Positions 51,774-60,721 of a DNA stretch of 63,686 bases are shown in pieces. The DNA is taken from NCBI GenBank assembly GCA_902599405.1, contig CACKFO010000009.1:1-63686 (forward strand). Direction: 5' to 3'. The notes under the pieces are model-generated. The model saw only the letters and a list, made by a program, of their open reading frames with translations. It searched no databases and had not been told where the DNA came from. Source of the stretch: an uncultured Alphaproteobacteria bacterium (GTDB lineage: Bacteria > Pseudomonadota > Alphaproteobacteria > HIMB59). Positions within the stretch are counted from its first letter, which is position 1. Each line of letters opens with the position of its first letter. A program made the translations under genes and the position numbers.

Positions 51774-53762
51774 CTATTTCTTTTTCCTGGGTGTCTTTGT
51801 GGCTTGTTCATCAAATCTCATATGCTTGTCCTTCTTAGGATCATCGTAGTCACCTAAAATATTCCTGATATTACTTGCCTCACCGGGCGACATACCAATT
51901 TCTTTTAAAAGACTATCTAAGAACGGCTGTTGTGCTCTATATCTAAGAGCAGAATTCACAACATTATCTGCTAAAGATCCTTTTTTTGAATATCCACCTG
52001 AGGACGCAGAGGGGTTATCAGCGTTGCCGCTTCCTTCAGCACCTCCTCCTTGACTAAATCCAGGTAATCCATTTACATCGACAACTTTAATTGAGTCAAT
52101 GTTTTGCATTGGTCTAACCCATTCTCTAATAATACCCTCAATTTTTTCAGCGAGTTTTTGTCTAAGTGCACTTCTTCTACTTGCATCACTTCTAGCATTT
52201 TCCGCTTCATTAAGGGCTTTTTTGCCAGCTGCTTCAATTTCATATCTAATTTTTGCAGCCATCGATGCTAACTTTTCTCTCTCAGCATTTTTACTAGCGT
52301 CTATTACTCCAAGAGCTTTTGTCTTCTCAGCTTGTTCAACATCTCGAATGGTGTTGACTTTTTCCTCAGCTTCTACAGCCTTAGCGCGAGCATTTTCTTC
52401 TTCCATTTTAGTTTTTAAGACTGACTTAGATTTTTCTAGAACTTCCATTTGTTTTTGCTTTTCTTCAATTTCTATTCTTTTTGCCTTTTCAATATCTAAG
52501 ACTCTTGTCTCTTGCTCAGCAGCAATTTTGAACGCATCAACATTTTTCTGTTGAGCAGTTTTTGCATTTTTAATTTGCTCCTCAGCCATAATATAAGCCT
52601 CTTCAGACTCATACCTTTTTCTAGCTTCTTCTTTTGCTGTTTGAGCTTTTTCCTCAGCAAGTTTGATATCAACTGATCTTTGTTTTTCTAGACGACTGAA
52701 TTCAACATCTCTTTCTAATTCAAGAATAGTTTTTTCTGTCTCAATATCTTTTTGTTTAATCTCGATAGAAGTTTGTTGCTTAAACTCATTTTGTTCTTTT
52801 CTTCTTTTCTCAATTTCTTGGATAAGTTTAGTTTCTTGTAAACTTTTTTCCATCTCAACAAAGTCTTTCTTGCTAATCTTTGCAATCTCAATATCTTTTT
52901 CTGAAGAGATTTCAGCCAGCTCAGACTCTTTGTCTTTCTCAGCTTTTGTTTTTACTGTCTCAGTATTTTCAATAGCTCTTTGTTGTTCGATTTCACGTTT
53001 TTGTTGATACTTTGAAAATTCTTCCTCTTTTTCAATTTCAAGAGTTTGCTTGATAGACTGGAGGTTTTTATTTCGAATACTAACCTCTGTATCTTTCTCA
53101 ATATCATTTCTTTTCTTTTTACGTGACTGAGTAAATTCTGTTATTTGAGTTAAACCCTCAGCATCAAATGTATTAGATGGATCAAATACACCCACAGGTG
53201 CTTGGTTAAGAGATGTCAAGGAAACAGTTTCTAACTCCAAACCAGTGTGCTTGATTGCTTCTTCAACGTGAGCTGCAACATTTTTAATATACTCAGATCT
53301 ATTCTCTTGAATTTCATCAAGGCTCATTTTTGCGGCTACAACACCTAGTCCATCAACAAATCGACCTTGAACAAGCTCCTTTAAATGATCAGGCTCTAAT
53401 GTTCTATTTCCCAATGTTTGCGCGGCTATTGAGACTGCTTCAGTTGTAGGAGCTACTCTTACATAGAATTCAGCCGTTACTTCTGCCCTCATTCTATTTT
53501 TTGTAATAAAAGATTTACTGCCGTTTCGTTGAACCTCTATACAAAGAGTTTTCATACCCACTGAGGTAATGTTATGAATAATAGGTAAAACGAAGGCACC
53601 TCCGCTGATCACAACTTGTTCACCACCCATACCAGTTCTAACAAACGCTATTTCCTTTGAGGAACGCCTGTACAGCCAATGTAGCAAGTAAACTATAATT
53701 GCTATTGCTAACGCTATTAAGATTATTATTGCAATAATATCTGCACCACTAGTAATGTTCAT
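51774..53762 (-). CDS. Flotillin-like SPFH/coiled-coil protein
   Basis: A 662-residue flotillin. An N-terminal membrane helix (residues 8-28) is followed by an SPFH domain (KEIAFVRTGMGGEQVVISGG, TKNRMRAEVTAEFYVRV) to about residue 200, and then a very long charged coiled coil (about 210-540) rich in Glu/Lys/Gln. The C-terminal tail has a Gly/Ser-rich linker and KKTPRKKK-type basic end. Flotillins organise membrane microdomains. It lies 27 bases downstream of the rhodopsin gene on the same strand, an unusual pairing. Confidence 0.92.
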   Translation of the reverse strand: MNITSGADIIAIIILIALAIAIIVYLLHWLYRRSSKEIAFVRTGMGGEQVVISGGAFVLPIIHNITSVGMKTLCIEVQRNGSKSFITKNRMRAEVTAEFYVRVAPTTEAVSIAAQTLGNRTLEPDHLKELVQGRFVDGLGVVAAKMSLDEIQENRSEYIKNVAAHVEEAIKHTGLELETVSLTSLNQAPVGVFDPSNTFDAEGLTQITEFTQSRKKKRNDIEKDTEVSIRNKNLQSIKQTLEIEKEEEFSKYQQKREIEQQRAIENTETVKTKAEKDKESELAEISSEKDIEIAKISKKDFVEMEKSLQETKLIQEIEKRRKEQNEFKQQTSIEIKQKDIETEKTILELERDVEFSRLEKQRSVDIKLAEEKAQTAKEEARKRYESEEAYIMAEEQIKNAKTAQQKNVDAFKIAAEQETRVLDIEKAKRIEIEEKQKQMEVLEKSKSVLKTKMEEENARAKAVEAEEKVNTIRDVEQAEKTKALGVIDASKNAEREKLASMAAKIRYEIEAAGKKALNEAENARSDASRRSALRQKLAEKIEGIIREWVRPMQNIDSIKVVDVNGLPGFSQGGGAEGSGNADNPSASSGGYSKKGSLADNVVNSALRYRAQQPFLDSLLKEIGMSPGEASNIRNILGDYDDPKKDKHMRFDEQATKTPRKKK

Positions 53763-53789
53763 ACCTATTTATCACCTCCTAAGTTGATG

Positions 53790-54491
53790 TTATTGTCCAT
53801 TAACTCTCATGTCTTGTATTGCTGCTTTGTAAATTATTAAACCAAAAACTATTTTATTTAAAAAGTCTGCTAAATTATAAATCACATTAACACTGTTGGG
53901 ATCAATACCCCCACCCAAATGCTCTATGAAATATCCCATTGGATATATAGCCCATCCAATTGTTATAATAAGTCTGTTCGAGAAGAAAACCATTTGTACA
54001 TTTTCGTTTCCGCATCTAGCATTTGCTCTTCCAGCCTCTCCAACATATAGCTCACCAAGGATGTACAACCATCCAGCCAACCAAACAATGAAACCTAATG
54101 TCTTGCTCATATAACCCGCTGCACCTAAGAAACCTGCTACAACAAAAACTAAAGTTCCAACCAATAATCTCCAGAACATGCCTTGTTTAACTTTGACAAC
54201 TGACATAAGCATTGCATAAAAAATAAGTACAAGCATTGGAAAGTTAAGAAACCAATCTATATATCTTAATAAAGTTGGGGCGGTGCCGCTGACTACCCAG
54301 AGATTTTTTACGAAGAAATAATGTATAGAGGACATCAAACATACAACAGCTATCATTGTCATCGGTGTATGAAATCTCGAGCTTACTTTGCTGCGCTCAA
54401 AAAAGAAAAATAAAGTGGCACCAATCATGCCAACAGAAATTAACCAGAAAGACCCCCCTACAATGTCGTAAGGGAGAAGCATTTTATTCAT
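53790..54491 (-). CDS. Proteorhodopsin-like rhodopsin with a DNI motif
   Basis: A seven-helix retinal protein of 233 residues, of the proteorhodopsin family. The retinal Schiff-base lysine is Lys213 (YNLADFLNKIVFG), the counter-ions are Asp79 (RYIDW) and Asp209, and His57 matches the conserved proteorhodopsin His75. At the positions of Thr101 and the proton donor Glu108 there are Asn83 and Ile90, so the usual DTE motif reads D-N-I. The spectral tuning position (105 in proteorhodopsin) is Leu87, typical of green absorption. Lack of a carboxylic donor would slow the photocycle, so sensing or weak pumping is possible. AAGAGGAATAAG precedes the ATG. Confidence 0.93.
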   Translation of the reverse strand: MNKMLLPYDIVGGSFWLISVGMIGATLFFFFERSKVSSRFHTPMTMIAVVCLMSSIHYFFVKNLWVVSGTAPTLLRYIDWFLNFPMLVLIFYAMLMSVVKVKQGMFWRLLVGTLVFVVAGFLGAAGYMSKTLGFIVWLAGWLYILGELYVGEAGRANARCGNENVQMVFFSNRLIITIGWAIYPMGYFIEHLGGGIDPNSVNVIYNLADFLNKIVFGLIIYKAAIQDMRVNGQ

Positions 54492-54516
54492 TAAAACTTA
54501 TTCCTCTTAAGTACAT
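54484..54516 (-). CDS. Possible 10-codon upstream ORF of rhodopsin
   Basis: ATG at 54516, 8 bases after GAGGA (54529-54525), opens MYLRGISFNE and stops at 54484, overlapping the rhodopsin ATG at 54491. The ORF contains the rhodopsin Shine-Dalgarno. It may couple or tune translation. It is not proven. Confidence 0.4.
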   Translation of the reverse strand: MYLRGISFNE

Positions 54517-54615
54517 ATTACCCGTCCTCTTTAATTAATAATAATTTTTGTTTCATATTTTGAAATAAATATTCATTGTAAAAGCGACAAAATCTGTTGA
54601 TTAAACTCATTATTT

Positions 54616-56007
54616 TTATATTTGCTCCCTTATATGGGGTGCTCTTGAATAAAGAGCAACAAGAGGCAGAATAAGAAGACCAAATATAAATTGTTGCCCC
54701 TCAAAACTTAAACCTAGTCCAGCCAAAAATGTACTAATGACTTGAAGTGCAAGAACACCGATTACTGTAAATCCGTATCCTCCATATCCACCTAATAAGG
54801 AAGTTCCTCCTACAGCCACAGCTGCCACTGTTAAAAATAAATATTGATCACCTACACCAATGAATCCTCCACCACTCCAACCCAGTAACATTGCTCCAGT
54901 TGCTGCAGAGGTAAACCCACTAATGACATAAACTCCTACCCAATATGCTCTCTCAGAAATTGACAATCTATCAGCAGATAGTCTTTTTCCACCAACAGCA
55001 TATAAATTCCTTCCCCACTTAGTGTGTCTAAGTCCAACAATTAATAAAATTGAAATCAATATCCAAATTAAAATAACCGGAGGTATTGGGAGACCAAAAA
55101 ATTTTCCATTTAATGACGCTAAGTTCTTTAACCAGTCTGGAACTACACCAAAAACAGTTCCACCTGTAACTGTAGGTAGTGACACCAATATCTGTACTCC
55201 GCCTACTACCATAAACCCAACTCCAAGCGTGACTATTAGTGATTGTCCTTGGAGATTAAAACTTATCAAACCATTGAAAAGCCCGACAATCGTACCAAAA
55301 GCAAGAATAACTATAAACGCAAGCCAAGGAGGGACTCCAAGTGAAATAAGTGACATTAATCCTAAATTAGTTGCGCCAATTAAAAATGGTATTGATAAAT
55401 CTAGTCCGCCTAACATCACAACTAATGTTTGTCCAATAGTTGCAAGCCCTAAAAAAGAAGCAAAAACCAACATAGATTTAATATTCTGCAATGATAAGAA
55501 GCCATCAATAGAAACTGATCCTATTATAAAAAGACCAACTAATACGGCGACTCCTATAATTACGCTTTTGTTAATGTTTAAAAATTTGTATGCAAGAAAT
55601 GCTAAGATTAAGAAACCTAATAGTATGATTGCTGATACGACTGTTCTACCTGAGAAGAACCCTGGTACCAAGAAACACAGTAGTATAAAAAGACCTAAAA
55701 GAAGTAAGAATCCCGTAACAGCTATCCAGTTCTTTGCAATAAGGTCCCAAAAAAGGCTTCTTTTACTTGTGGTTTCAGTAGTTTCGGGAGGTTGAGAACG
55801 ATCTTCCTTTACTAAAGATCGATAAGACCATCTAACTAAGAAAAAATGCCATCCCCAAAGAATAATGGCAACAACAGCTACAGAGTAAAATGCAACCTGT
55901 ATCCAATCAGTTCTATCTACATAACCAAGAACTGCGGTACCTATCCCAGCAGCAACAGCAAAAAGAATTCCAAGTCCTTTTAAAAAATTATGAGTTCTTT
56001 TCTCCAT
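54616..56007 (-). CDS. CUT2 (ribose-type) ABC transporter permease, N-terminally extended
   Basis: Permease of 463 residues. The RbsC-type core begins near residue 145 (SIDGFLSLQNIKSMLVFASF) with GLDLSIPFLIGATNL, FNLQGQSLIVTLG, and VAVGGTSLLGGYGGYGFTVIG. The N-terminal 140 residues add about four more helices with a polar loop (EDRSQPPETTETTSK), not usual in RbsC. It is separated from the other permease by 3 bases. The pair would form the channel of the importer whose binding protein and ATPase are divergently encoded. Confidence 0.88.
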   Translation of the reverse strand: MEKRTHNFLKGLGILFAVAAGIGTAVLGYVDRTDWIQVAFYSVAVVAIILWGWHFFLVRWSYRSLVKEDRSQPPETTETTSKRSLFWDLIAKNWIAVTGFLLLLGLFILLCFLVPGFFSGRTVVSAIILLGFLILAFLAYKFLNINKSVIIGVAVLVGLFIIGSVSIDGFLSLQNIKSMLVFASFLGLATIGQTLVVMLGGLDLSIPFLIGATNLGLMSLISLGVPPWLAFIVILAFGTIVGLFNGLISFNLQGQSLIVTLGVGFMVVGGVQILVSLPTVTGGTVFGVVPDWLKNLASLNGKFFGLPIPPVILIWILISILLIVGLRHTKWGRNLYAVGGKRLSADRLSISERAYWVGVYVISGFTSAATGAMLLGWSGGGFIGVGDQYLFLTVAAVAVGGTSLLGGYGGYGFTVIGVLALQVISTFLAGLGLSFEGQQFIFGLLILPLVALYSRAPHIREQI

Positions 56008-56010
56008 TTA

Positions 56011-58284
56011 CTAAACTTTTCTATCTTCTGATAGACCTCCCCATTTTTCAAGTCCTTCTTGAGATTTTAATTTTATTTTATAAACACCAAACGCTTGCCA
56101 TATCAGAGGCGAAATAGCTATTCCAATTGCAGTAATTAAAATCATTTTCCAATAAGGGTAACCAATTGCGAAGAACATCGCTGACCATGTTAATGCAGCT
56201 ATACTTAAAATAGCAATATAAGGTCTGAACCTAGCAAATGATATTTTTGCCCCCATTGTTAAATATGTAAAAAATTGAAATACAAATATTGCAAATATAA
56301 TTAGAGCTGCTTCTTTAAGCCAAGTTACTTCACTTGTGATAAATTCACCGCGAATAGGTCTTGTATAGTTTATTGATGATGTATCGCCAACAATTAATTC
56401 TGTAATAATTGGAGAGTAAAACTTACTTCCATCATCAGTAATAATTGTTCCAGATGGTGAGGCTAAAAAGTATACAGCGAGTATTGCTAATACACCGAGG
56501 AAAATAATGAAAACATTATTCAAATTGATATTCGAGAAAAGAGTTGGTGCCGTAAGTAAAAAAAGTAAAAATAAAATTAGTATTACAGCGTATCCATCTA
56601 TCCCAAAGAAACTTTGTCTATTTGACTCAATGCCGTAATAAGATATTGCAGCAAATACAATAAATGAAATTGCTATTGCAAATAATACCAATGTTTGTGT
56701 TTTGATTTCTTTTCTAAATCTTGGCATAGCAATTATTACTATCGCAGATGTAAAGAAAACTATTCCTCCTAAAGTTGCGACAGCGTAAGCGAGGCCAACC
56801 AAAGCACTCGAGGAAGATGAAAAATCAGGCAATCCTGCACCAACTCTTAGATATTCAGATGTAAAATACTGAGGAGCATAATTTAAAATATATTGTAAGT
56901 TGGTACCCAAATCAGCGTTAACGAAATAAGCCTCTCTCGTGCCACTCCAAACACAACCGAAGAAAATAACAATTGCGGCAATAATAAAAGACACTGTTGG
57001 GCCATCTCTATGTTTAACAAGCAAATAAACGAGATAAATCAAGGCTGCTATTCCGATAGCAATAAACATCCACACTGTAGAATTTCCACCCTCTGCGCAT
57101 GCCTTACCTGTGATTAAACAATCACTCCCGGACTCAAGTGCTTTTTCAAAAATCTCAGCATCTTTAGATTTACCTCCAAAACCTCCCACAGTCCCTCTAG
57201 TTACTTGATCAAATTTCATATGAATTTGAACAGCAGCAGCACTTAATGTTCCAATAATAAAAAATACAAAAACTGATAAATTTTTGAATGCTTTTTGAAT
57301 ATAAGGAAGTGCAATAAGTATTAAAAGAGAAGCCACCAATACCGCACCGTATGATAAGTCAGTAACGAAACTTTGAAATCTTTCAAACCTAAAAGTTGAT
57401 AGAATAAAATTAATCAAATAAATGTTAACTGAACCTAGAATAGCTCCAAACGCACCGCCTCTTCCACCAATTAAACTTGACCCACCTAATACAAGTGCTG
57501 TAACTGCCATCAATGTATATGTAGTACCTTGAGTTGGGTCTCCAGAACCAATTAAGCCTGTAAATGCAATAGCTGCGAGTGCAGCGTAAACTCCACCGAT
57601 AATATGAGCGCCAATTCTTACAACGTAAATTCTCACTCCACTTGTATAAGCAGACTTTTCATCTGAACCCATTAATTTTAAATGTTGCCAGTAAGCAGTA
57701 TGTGTCAGTGCATACCAAATAAGTGTCGAGAAAATTAAAAGTATTAGTGTGGGCTGTACTACCTCAGTTCCAGCACTCCAAGATAACATCCAATCAGGTG
57801 CTCTTCCTCCTGGTCTTGGTAAAATAACTAAATTTATACCAGAGAAAGCAAGAAACATACTTAAGGCAACTATTATTGGTTGAACTCTAATAAAAATTAC
57901 GATTAAAGCATAAAGAAATTGGTAAATTACTCCTATTGCAAGAGCACATATGAAATACGCAACTGGCGATTGAATATAACCTGCAGCATAAAGTTGTATT
58001 GTCGTTACATTAATAAAACCAATAAGTGGTCCTATTGATAAATCCACTGTTACTCTGCCAGCTAAAGCCAATGCAGTAAGAGCATAAGTAGCAAGAATAA
58101 GAGGTGTTGAAACCATAATTGCGGTTCCAATACCCGAGCCTGAAATAATTTGAGGTCCTCTAATCATCGCAAAAATCATTAGGGCAAAAAATATAAATAT
58201 TGGGACGATTAAGTATTTTGTTGACTGAGGATCAGAACCTGGAATTTGAGAGGGTTTTATTGCTGCTACAAGTTGATTAACCAT
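56011..58284 (-). CDS. CUT2-type ABC permease fused to an extra ten-helix domain
   Basis: A 757-residue membrane protein, about twice normal size. Residues 1-345 form a ribose-type permease (DLSIGPLIGFINVTTI, VQPIIVALSMFLAF, LVLGGSSLIGGRGGAFGAILG). From about 345 there are roughly ten further helices, with a periplasmic loop carrying two Cys (SGSDCLITGKACAEGG) and a second loop near residues 640-665. The extension has no domain I can name. It overlaps none of its neighbours, 5 bases after the biotin carboxylase gene. Confidence 0.87.
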   Translation of the reverse strand: MVNQLVAAIKPSQIPGSDPQSTKYLIVPIFIFFALMIFAMIRGPQIISGSGIGTAIMVSTPLILATYALTALALAGRVTVDLSIGPLIGFINVTTIQLYAAGYIQSPVAYFICALAIGVIYQFLYALIVIFIRVQPIIVALSMFLAFSGINLVILPRPGGRAPDWMLSWSAGTEVVQPTLILLIFSTLIWYALTHTAYWQHLKLMGSDEKSAYTSGVRIYVVRIGAHIIGGVYAALAAIAFTGLIGSGDPTQGTTYTLMAVTALVLGGSSLIGGRGGAFGAILGSVNIYLINFILSTFRFERFQSFVTDLSYGAVLVASLLILIALPYIQKAFKNLSVFVFFIIGTLSAAAVQIHMKFDQVTRGTVGGFGGKSKDAEIFEKALESGSDCLITGKACAEGGNSTVWMFIAIGIAALIYLVYLLVKHRDGPTVSFIIAAIVIFFGCVWSGTREAYFVNADLGTNLQYILNYAPQYFTSEYLRVGAGLPDFSSSSSALVGLAYAVATLGGIVFFTSAIVIIAMPRFRKEIKTQTLVLFAIAISFIVFAAISYYGIESNRQSFFGIDGYAVILILFLLFLLTAPTLFSNINLNNVFIIFLGVLAILAVYFLASPSGTIITDDGSKFYSPIITELIVGDTSSINYTRPIRGEFITSEVTWLKEAALIIFAIFVFQFFTYLTMGAKISFARFRPYIAILSIAALTWSAMFFAIGYPYWKMILITAIGIAISPLIWQAFGVYKIKLKSQEGLEKWGGLSEDRKV

Positions 58285-58289
58285 TATTA

Positions 58290-59792
58290 TTAGTCAAAAT
58301 ATACGACTTTGATACCCCCTCTATCAGACTGCGATCTTCCATGACCTACTTTAAGCTTATCTGTTTCAACAATTTTAATTCTCTTTGAGTCCAAATCAAT
58401 ATTTTTAGTAAAACCATTTTTAAAAGATGTCTTACTAATAAGAGTGTTTAAATTATTTTCGATATATTTTGTGTTGTGTTTACCCTCAATAAAGTTTTTG
58501 TCTTTGAGAAGACAAATTAAAAAGGGGATGTTTGTCTTAATACCTTCAATCTGGGTGCCCTCTAAAAATTTTATTAATTTGGATATAGCATCGTCTCGAA
58601 TTAAGTCGTGAGATATAATTTTTCCAATCATCGGATCATAATAGAAACTAACTTCATCTCTTTCATCATATCCCCAATCTAATCTTATGCCATTTGGTAT
58701 TTTAGGAAATTTTAATTTATTTATTTTTCCTGGAGATGGTAAGAAATTTTGAGAAGGATCCTCTGCATAAACTCTGCACTCAATTGAATGTCCATAAGTT
58801 TTAATTTTACTTTGATTTAAAAATTTATTTTTTCTATTAAAAGCAAAATTTATTTGCATGGAAATTAAATCATTATTTGTAACTAACTCTGTAACAGGAT
58901 GTTCAACTTGAATTCTAGTATTCATCTCAAGAAAATAATATTTCATTTCTTGGACATCATATATAAACTCTACAGTACCTGCTCCTTCGTATTTAACATC
59001 AGAAGATAATTTTACAGCGGCTTGAGCCATATTGTTAATTAATTCCCTGTCTACTTCTGGTGCTGGAGACTCCTCAATTATCTTTTGATATCTTCTTTGC
59101 ATAGAGCAATCTCTTTCGAACAGATGCACAGATCCTTTTGCACCAAATCCAAAAACTTGTATTTCAATATGTCGGGCGTTGGTGATAAATTTCTCAATAA
59201 AAATATCTCCATTACCAAAAGATTTTGCAGCAAGATTACTAGTTTTTTCAATTGCACTAGCAAGGTCTTTAAAGTTTTGGACGACGCTCATGCCTATCCC
59301 CCCACCACCAGCACTTGATTTTACAAGTAAAGGGTAACCTATTGCTTCACATTTTGTCTTAAGTTGTTCATCACTTAATTTATGAACATTATTTATACCT
59401 GGACATATAGGTATATTGGAATTTAGGGCTAATTCACGAGCAATATCCTTATTTCCCATTGATTTTATTGATTTTGGTTTAGGGCCAATCCATGTGATAC
59501 CTCTGTTTATGACCTCTTGAGCAAAAGTGTCGTTTTCTGATAAAAAACCAAAACCAGGATGAATAGCATCCACATTTGATTTTGTAGCTATTTCTAAAAT
59601 CTTAATGTAAGAAAGATAACTTTCCTGAGCTTTACTAGGTCCAATGTAATAAGACTCGTCAGATAATCTTACATGCTTTGAATTCTTATCTGCATCTGAA
59701 TAAACAGCTACAGATTTGTGACCTAATATTTTACAACTTTTTATAATTCTATTTGCTATTTCACCGCGATTAGCAATTAAAATTTTTTTCAT
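58290..59792 (-). CDS. Biotin carboxylase-like ATP-grasp enzyme
   Basis: A 500-residue carboxylase subunit resembling AccC. N-terminal KKILIANRGEIANRIIKS, ATP-grasp Gly-rich loop KSSAGGGGIGMSV, metal/carbonate region FLEMNTRIQVEHPVTE, and C-terminal IECRVYAEDPSQNFLPSPG. It carboxylates biotin on a carrier protein; no carrier or carboxyltransferase is present here. It overlaps pxpA by 4 bases. Biotin carboxylases accompany some 5-oxoprolinase clusters, so it may serve that or another acyl-CoA/urea carboxylase. Confidence 0.88.
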   Translation of the reverse strand: MKKILIANRGEIANRIIKSCKILGHKSVAVYSDADKNSKHVRLSDESYYIGPSKAQESYLSYIKILEIATKSNVDAIHPGFGFLSENDTFAQEVINRGITWIGPKPKSIKSMGNKDIARELALNSNIPICPGINNVHKLSDEQLKTKCEAIGYPLLVKSSAGGGGIGMSVVQNFKDLASAIEKTSNLAAKSFGNGDIFIEKFITNARHIEIQVFGFGAKGSVHLFERDCSMQRRYQKIIEESPAPEVDRELINNMAQAAVKLSSDVKYEGAGTVEFIYDVQEMKYYFLEMNTRIQVEHPVTELVTNNDLISMQINFAFNRKNKFLNQSKIKTYGHSIECRVYAEDPSQNFLPSPGKINKLKFPKIPNGIRLDWGYDERDEVSFYYDPMIGKIISHDLIRDDAISKLIKFLEGTQIEGIKTNIPFLICLLKDKNFIEGKHNTKYIENNLNTLISKTSFKNGFTKNIDLDSKRIKIVETDKLKVGHGRSQSDRGGIKVVYFD

Positions 59793-60574
59793 TTCTTATC
59801 AACGATATAAGGCATTTTGGTATGATTGCCGTTTGAAGTTTTTTGTGGAATTTTTTTATCAGAGGAAATTTTTTCTCTCAGAGCCTTTAAGATTTCTACA
59901 GCATTAGGAGTGTCAGAGTGGACACAAATTGTTTCACATCCTACAACTACATCGTTTCCTTGAACAGTTTTAACTTTATTTTCATTCATTGCTCTTAAAC
60001 AACGCTCCACAGCTCTATCAGTTGGATAATATTTATTTCGACCCTTGGCTATAACCAAATAACCTGTTTCATCATATTCCAAGTCAGAGTAAAATTCTCC
60101 GTAAAATTTTACCCCTCTTTCTTTGTATACTTTTTCGTGAAAGGTATTAACCATTCCGAAAATACCAACATTAAAAATCTCAGCTGCGTCAGCAATTCCA
60201 TGAGCCACATCTTCCTCTTTCGCGGAGACACCATATAAAGATCCATGAGGTTTGATATGGTTTAATGGCATTCCATACTCATCTAGAAAGGCTTTGATGG
60301 CACCAGTTTGATACATTACAAGATTTTTGATTTCATCACGTTTCATTTTCATCGGCCTTCTTCCAAATCCTACTAAGTCAGGATAGGCAGGGTGCGATCC
60401 AACTTTCACATCATATTTTTTTGCAAGCTCTACAGTTTTCCTCATTGTGTTTGGGTCTGAGGCGTGAAACCCACAGGCTACATTAGCAGCATCTATATAA
60501 GGCATTATTTCTTCGTCATCTGCGAAGGAGTAAATACCAAAACCCTCACCCATATCGCAATTCAAATCGACCAT
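59789..60574 (-). CDS. pxpA: 5-oxoprolinase subunit A (LamB/YcsF family)
   Basis: A 261-residue protein of the LamB/YcsF family, subunit A of the ATP-dependent PxpABC 5-oxoprolinase that opens pyroglutamate. It begins VDLNCDMGEGFGIYSFADD and contains ANVACGFHASDP, VKVGSHPAYPDLVGFGRRPM, HIKPHGSLYG and ICVHSDTPNAVEI, all family-typical. PxpB and PxpC are not in the window, so the substrate may differ. It is first in the minus-strand unit of the ABC importer. Confidence 0.92.
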   Translation of the reverse strand: MVDLNCDMGEGFGIYSFADDEEIMPYIDAANVACGFHASDPNTMRKTVELAKKYDVKVGSHPAYPDLVGFGRRPMKMKRDEIKNLVMYQTGAIKAFLDEYGMPLNHIKPHGSLYGVSAKEEDVAHGIADAAEIFNVGIFGMVNTFHEKVYKERGVKFYGEFYSDLEYDETGYLVIAKGRNKYYPTDRAVERCLRAMNENKVKTVQGNDVVVGCETICVHSDTPNAVEILKALREKISSDKKIPQKTSNGNHTKMPYIVDKK

Positions 60575-60634
60575 GAATAATAAATTCCTCTCTTTTATAA
60601 TTTACAGAAAATCAGGCTTTTATGTGAAAATCTT

Positions 60635-60649
60635 TTCCACATGTTGGAA
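60635..60649. promoter_or_regulatory. Inverted repeat between divergent pxpA and ABC units
   Basis: TTCCACATGTTGGAA has arms TTCCA/TGGAA around CATGT and lies 86 bases before the binding-protein ATG and 60 before the pxpA ATG. It is a reasonable operator for joint control of both units; no regulator gene is adjacent. Confidence 0.4.
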
Positions 60650-60721
60650 CAATTTTGCTTATATTTTTCAGAATATAGGTATTATTATAGACACTTATAT
60701 ATAAGTAAGGAGGATAAAACT

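Noticed and set aside
52099-52554. Plus-strand open frame of 151 codons in the flotillin gene
   Set aside because: It mirrors the Glu/Lys/Ala coiled coil on the other strand, giving Ser/Phe/Leu-rich sequence; a typical shadow.
55022-55795. Plus-strand open frame of 257 codons inside the permease gene
   Set aside because: It is antisense to a clear permease with full family motifs; its translation is Pro/Thr/Lys-rich and has no domain.
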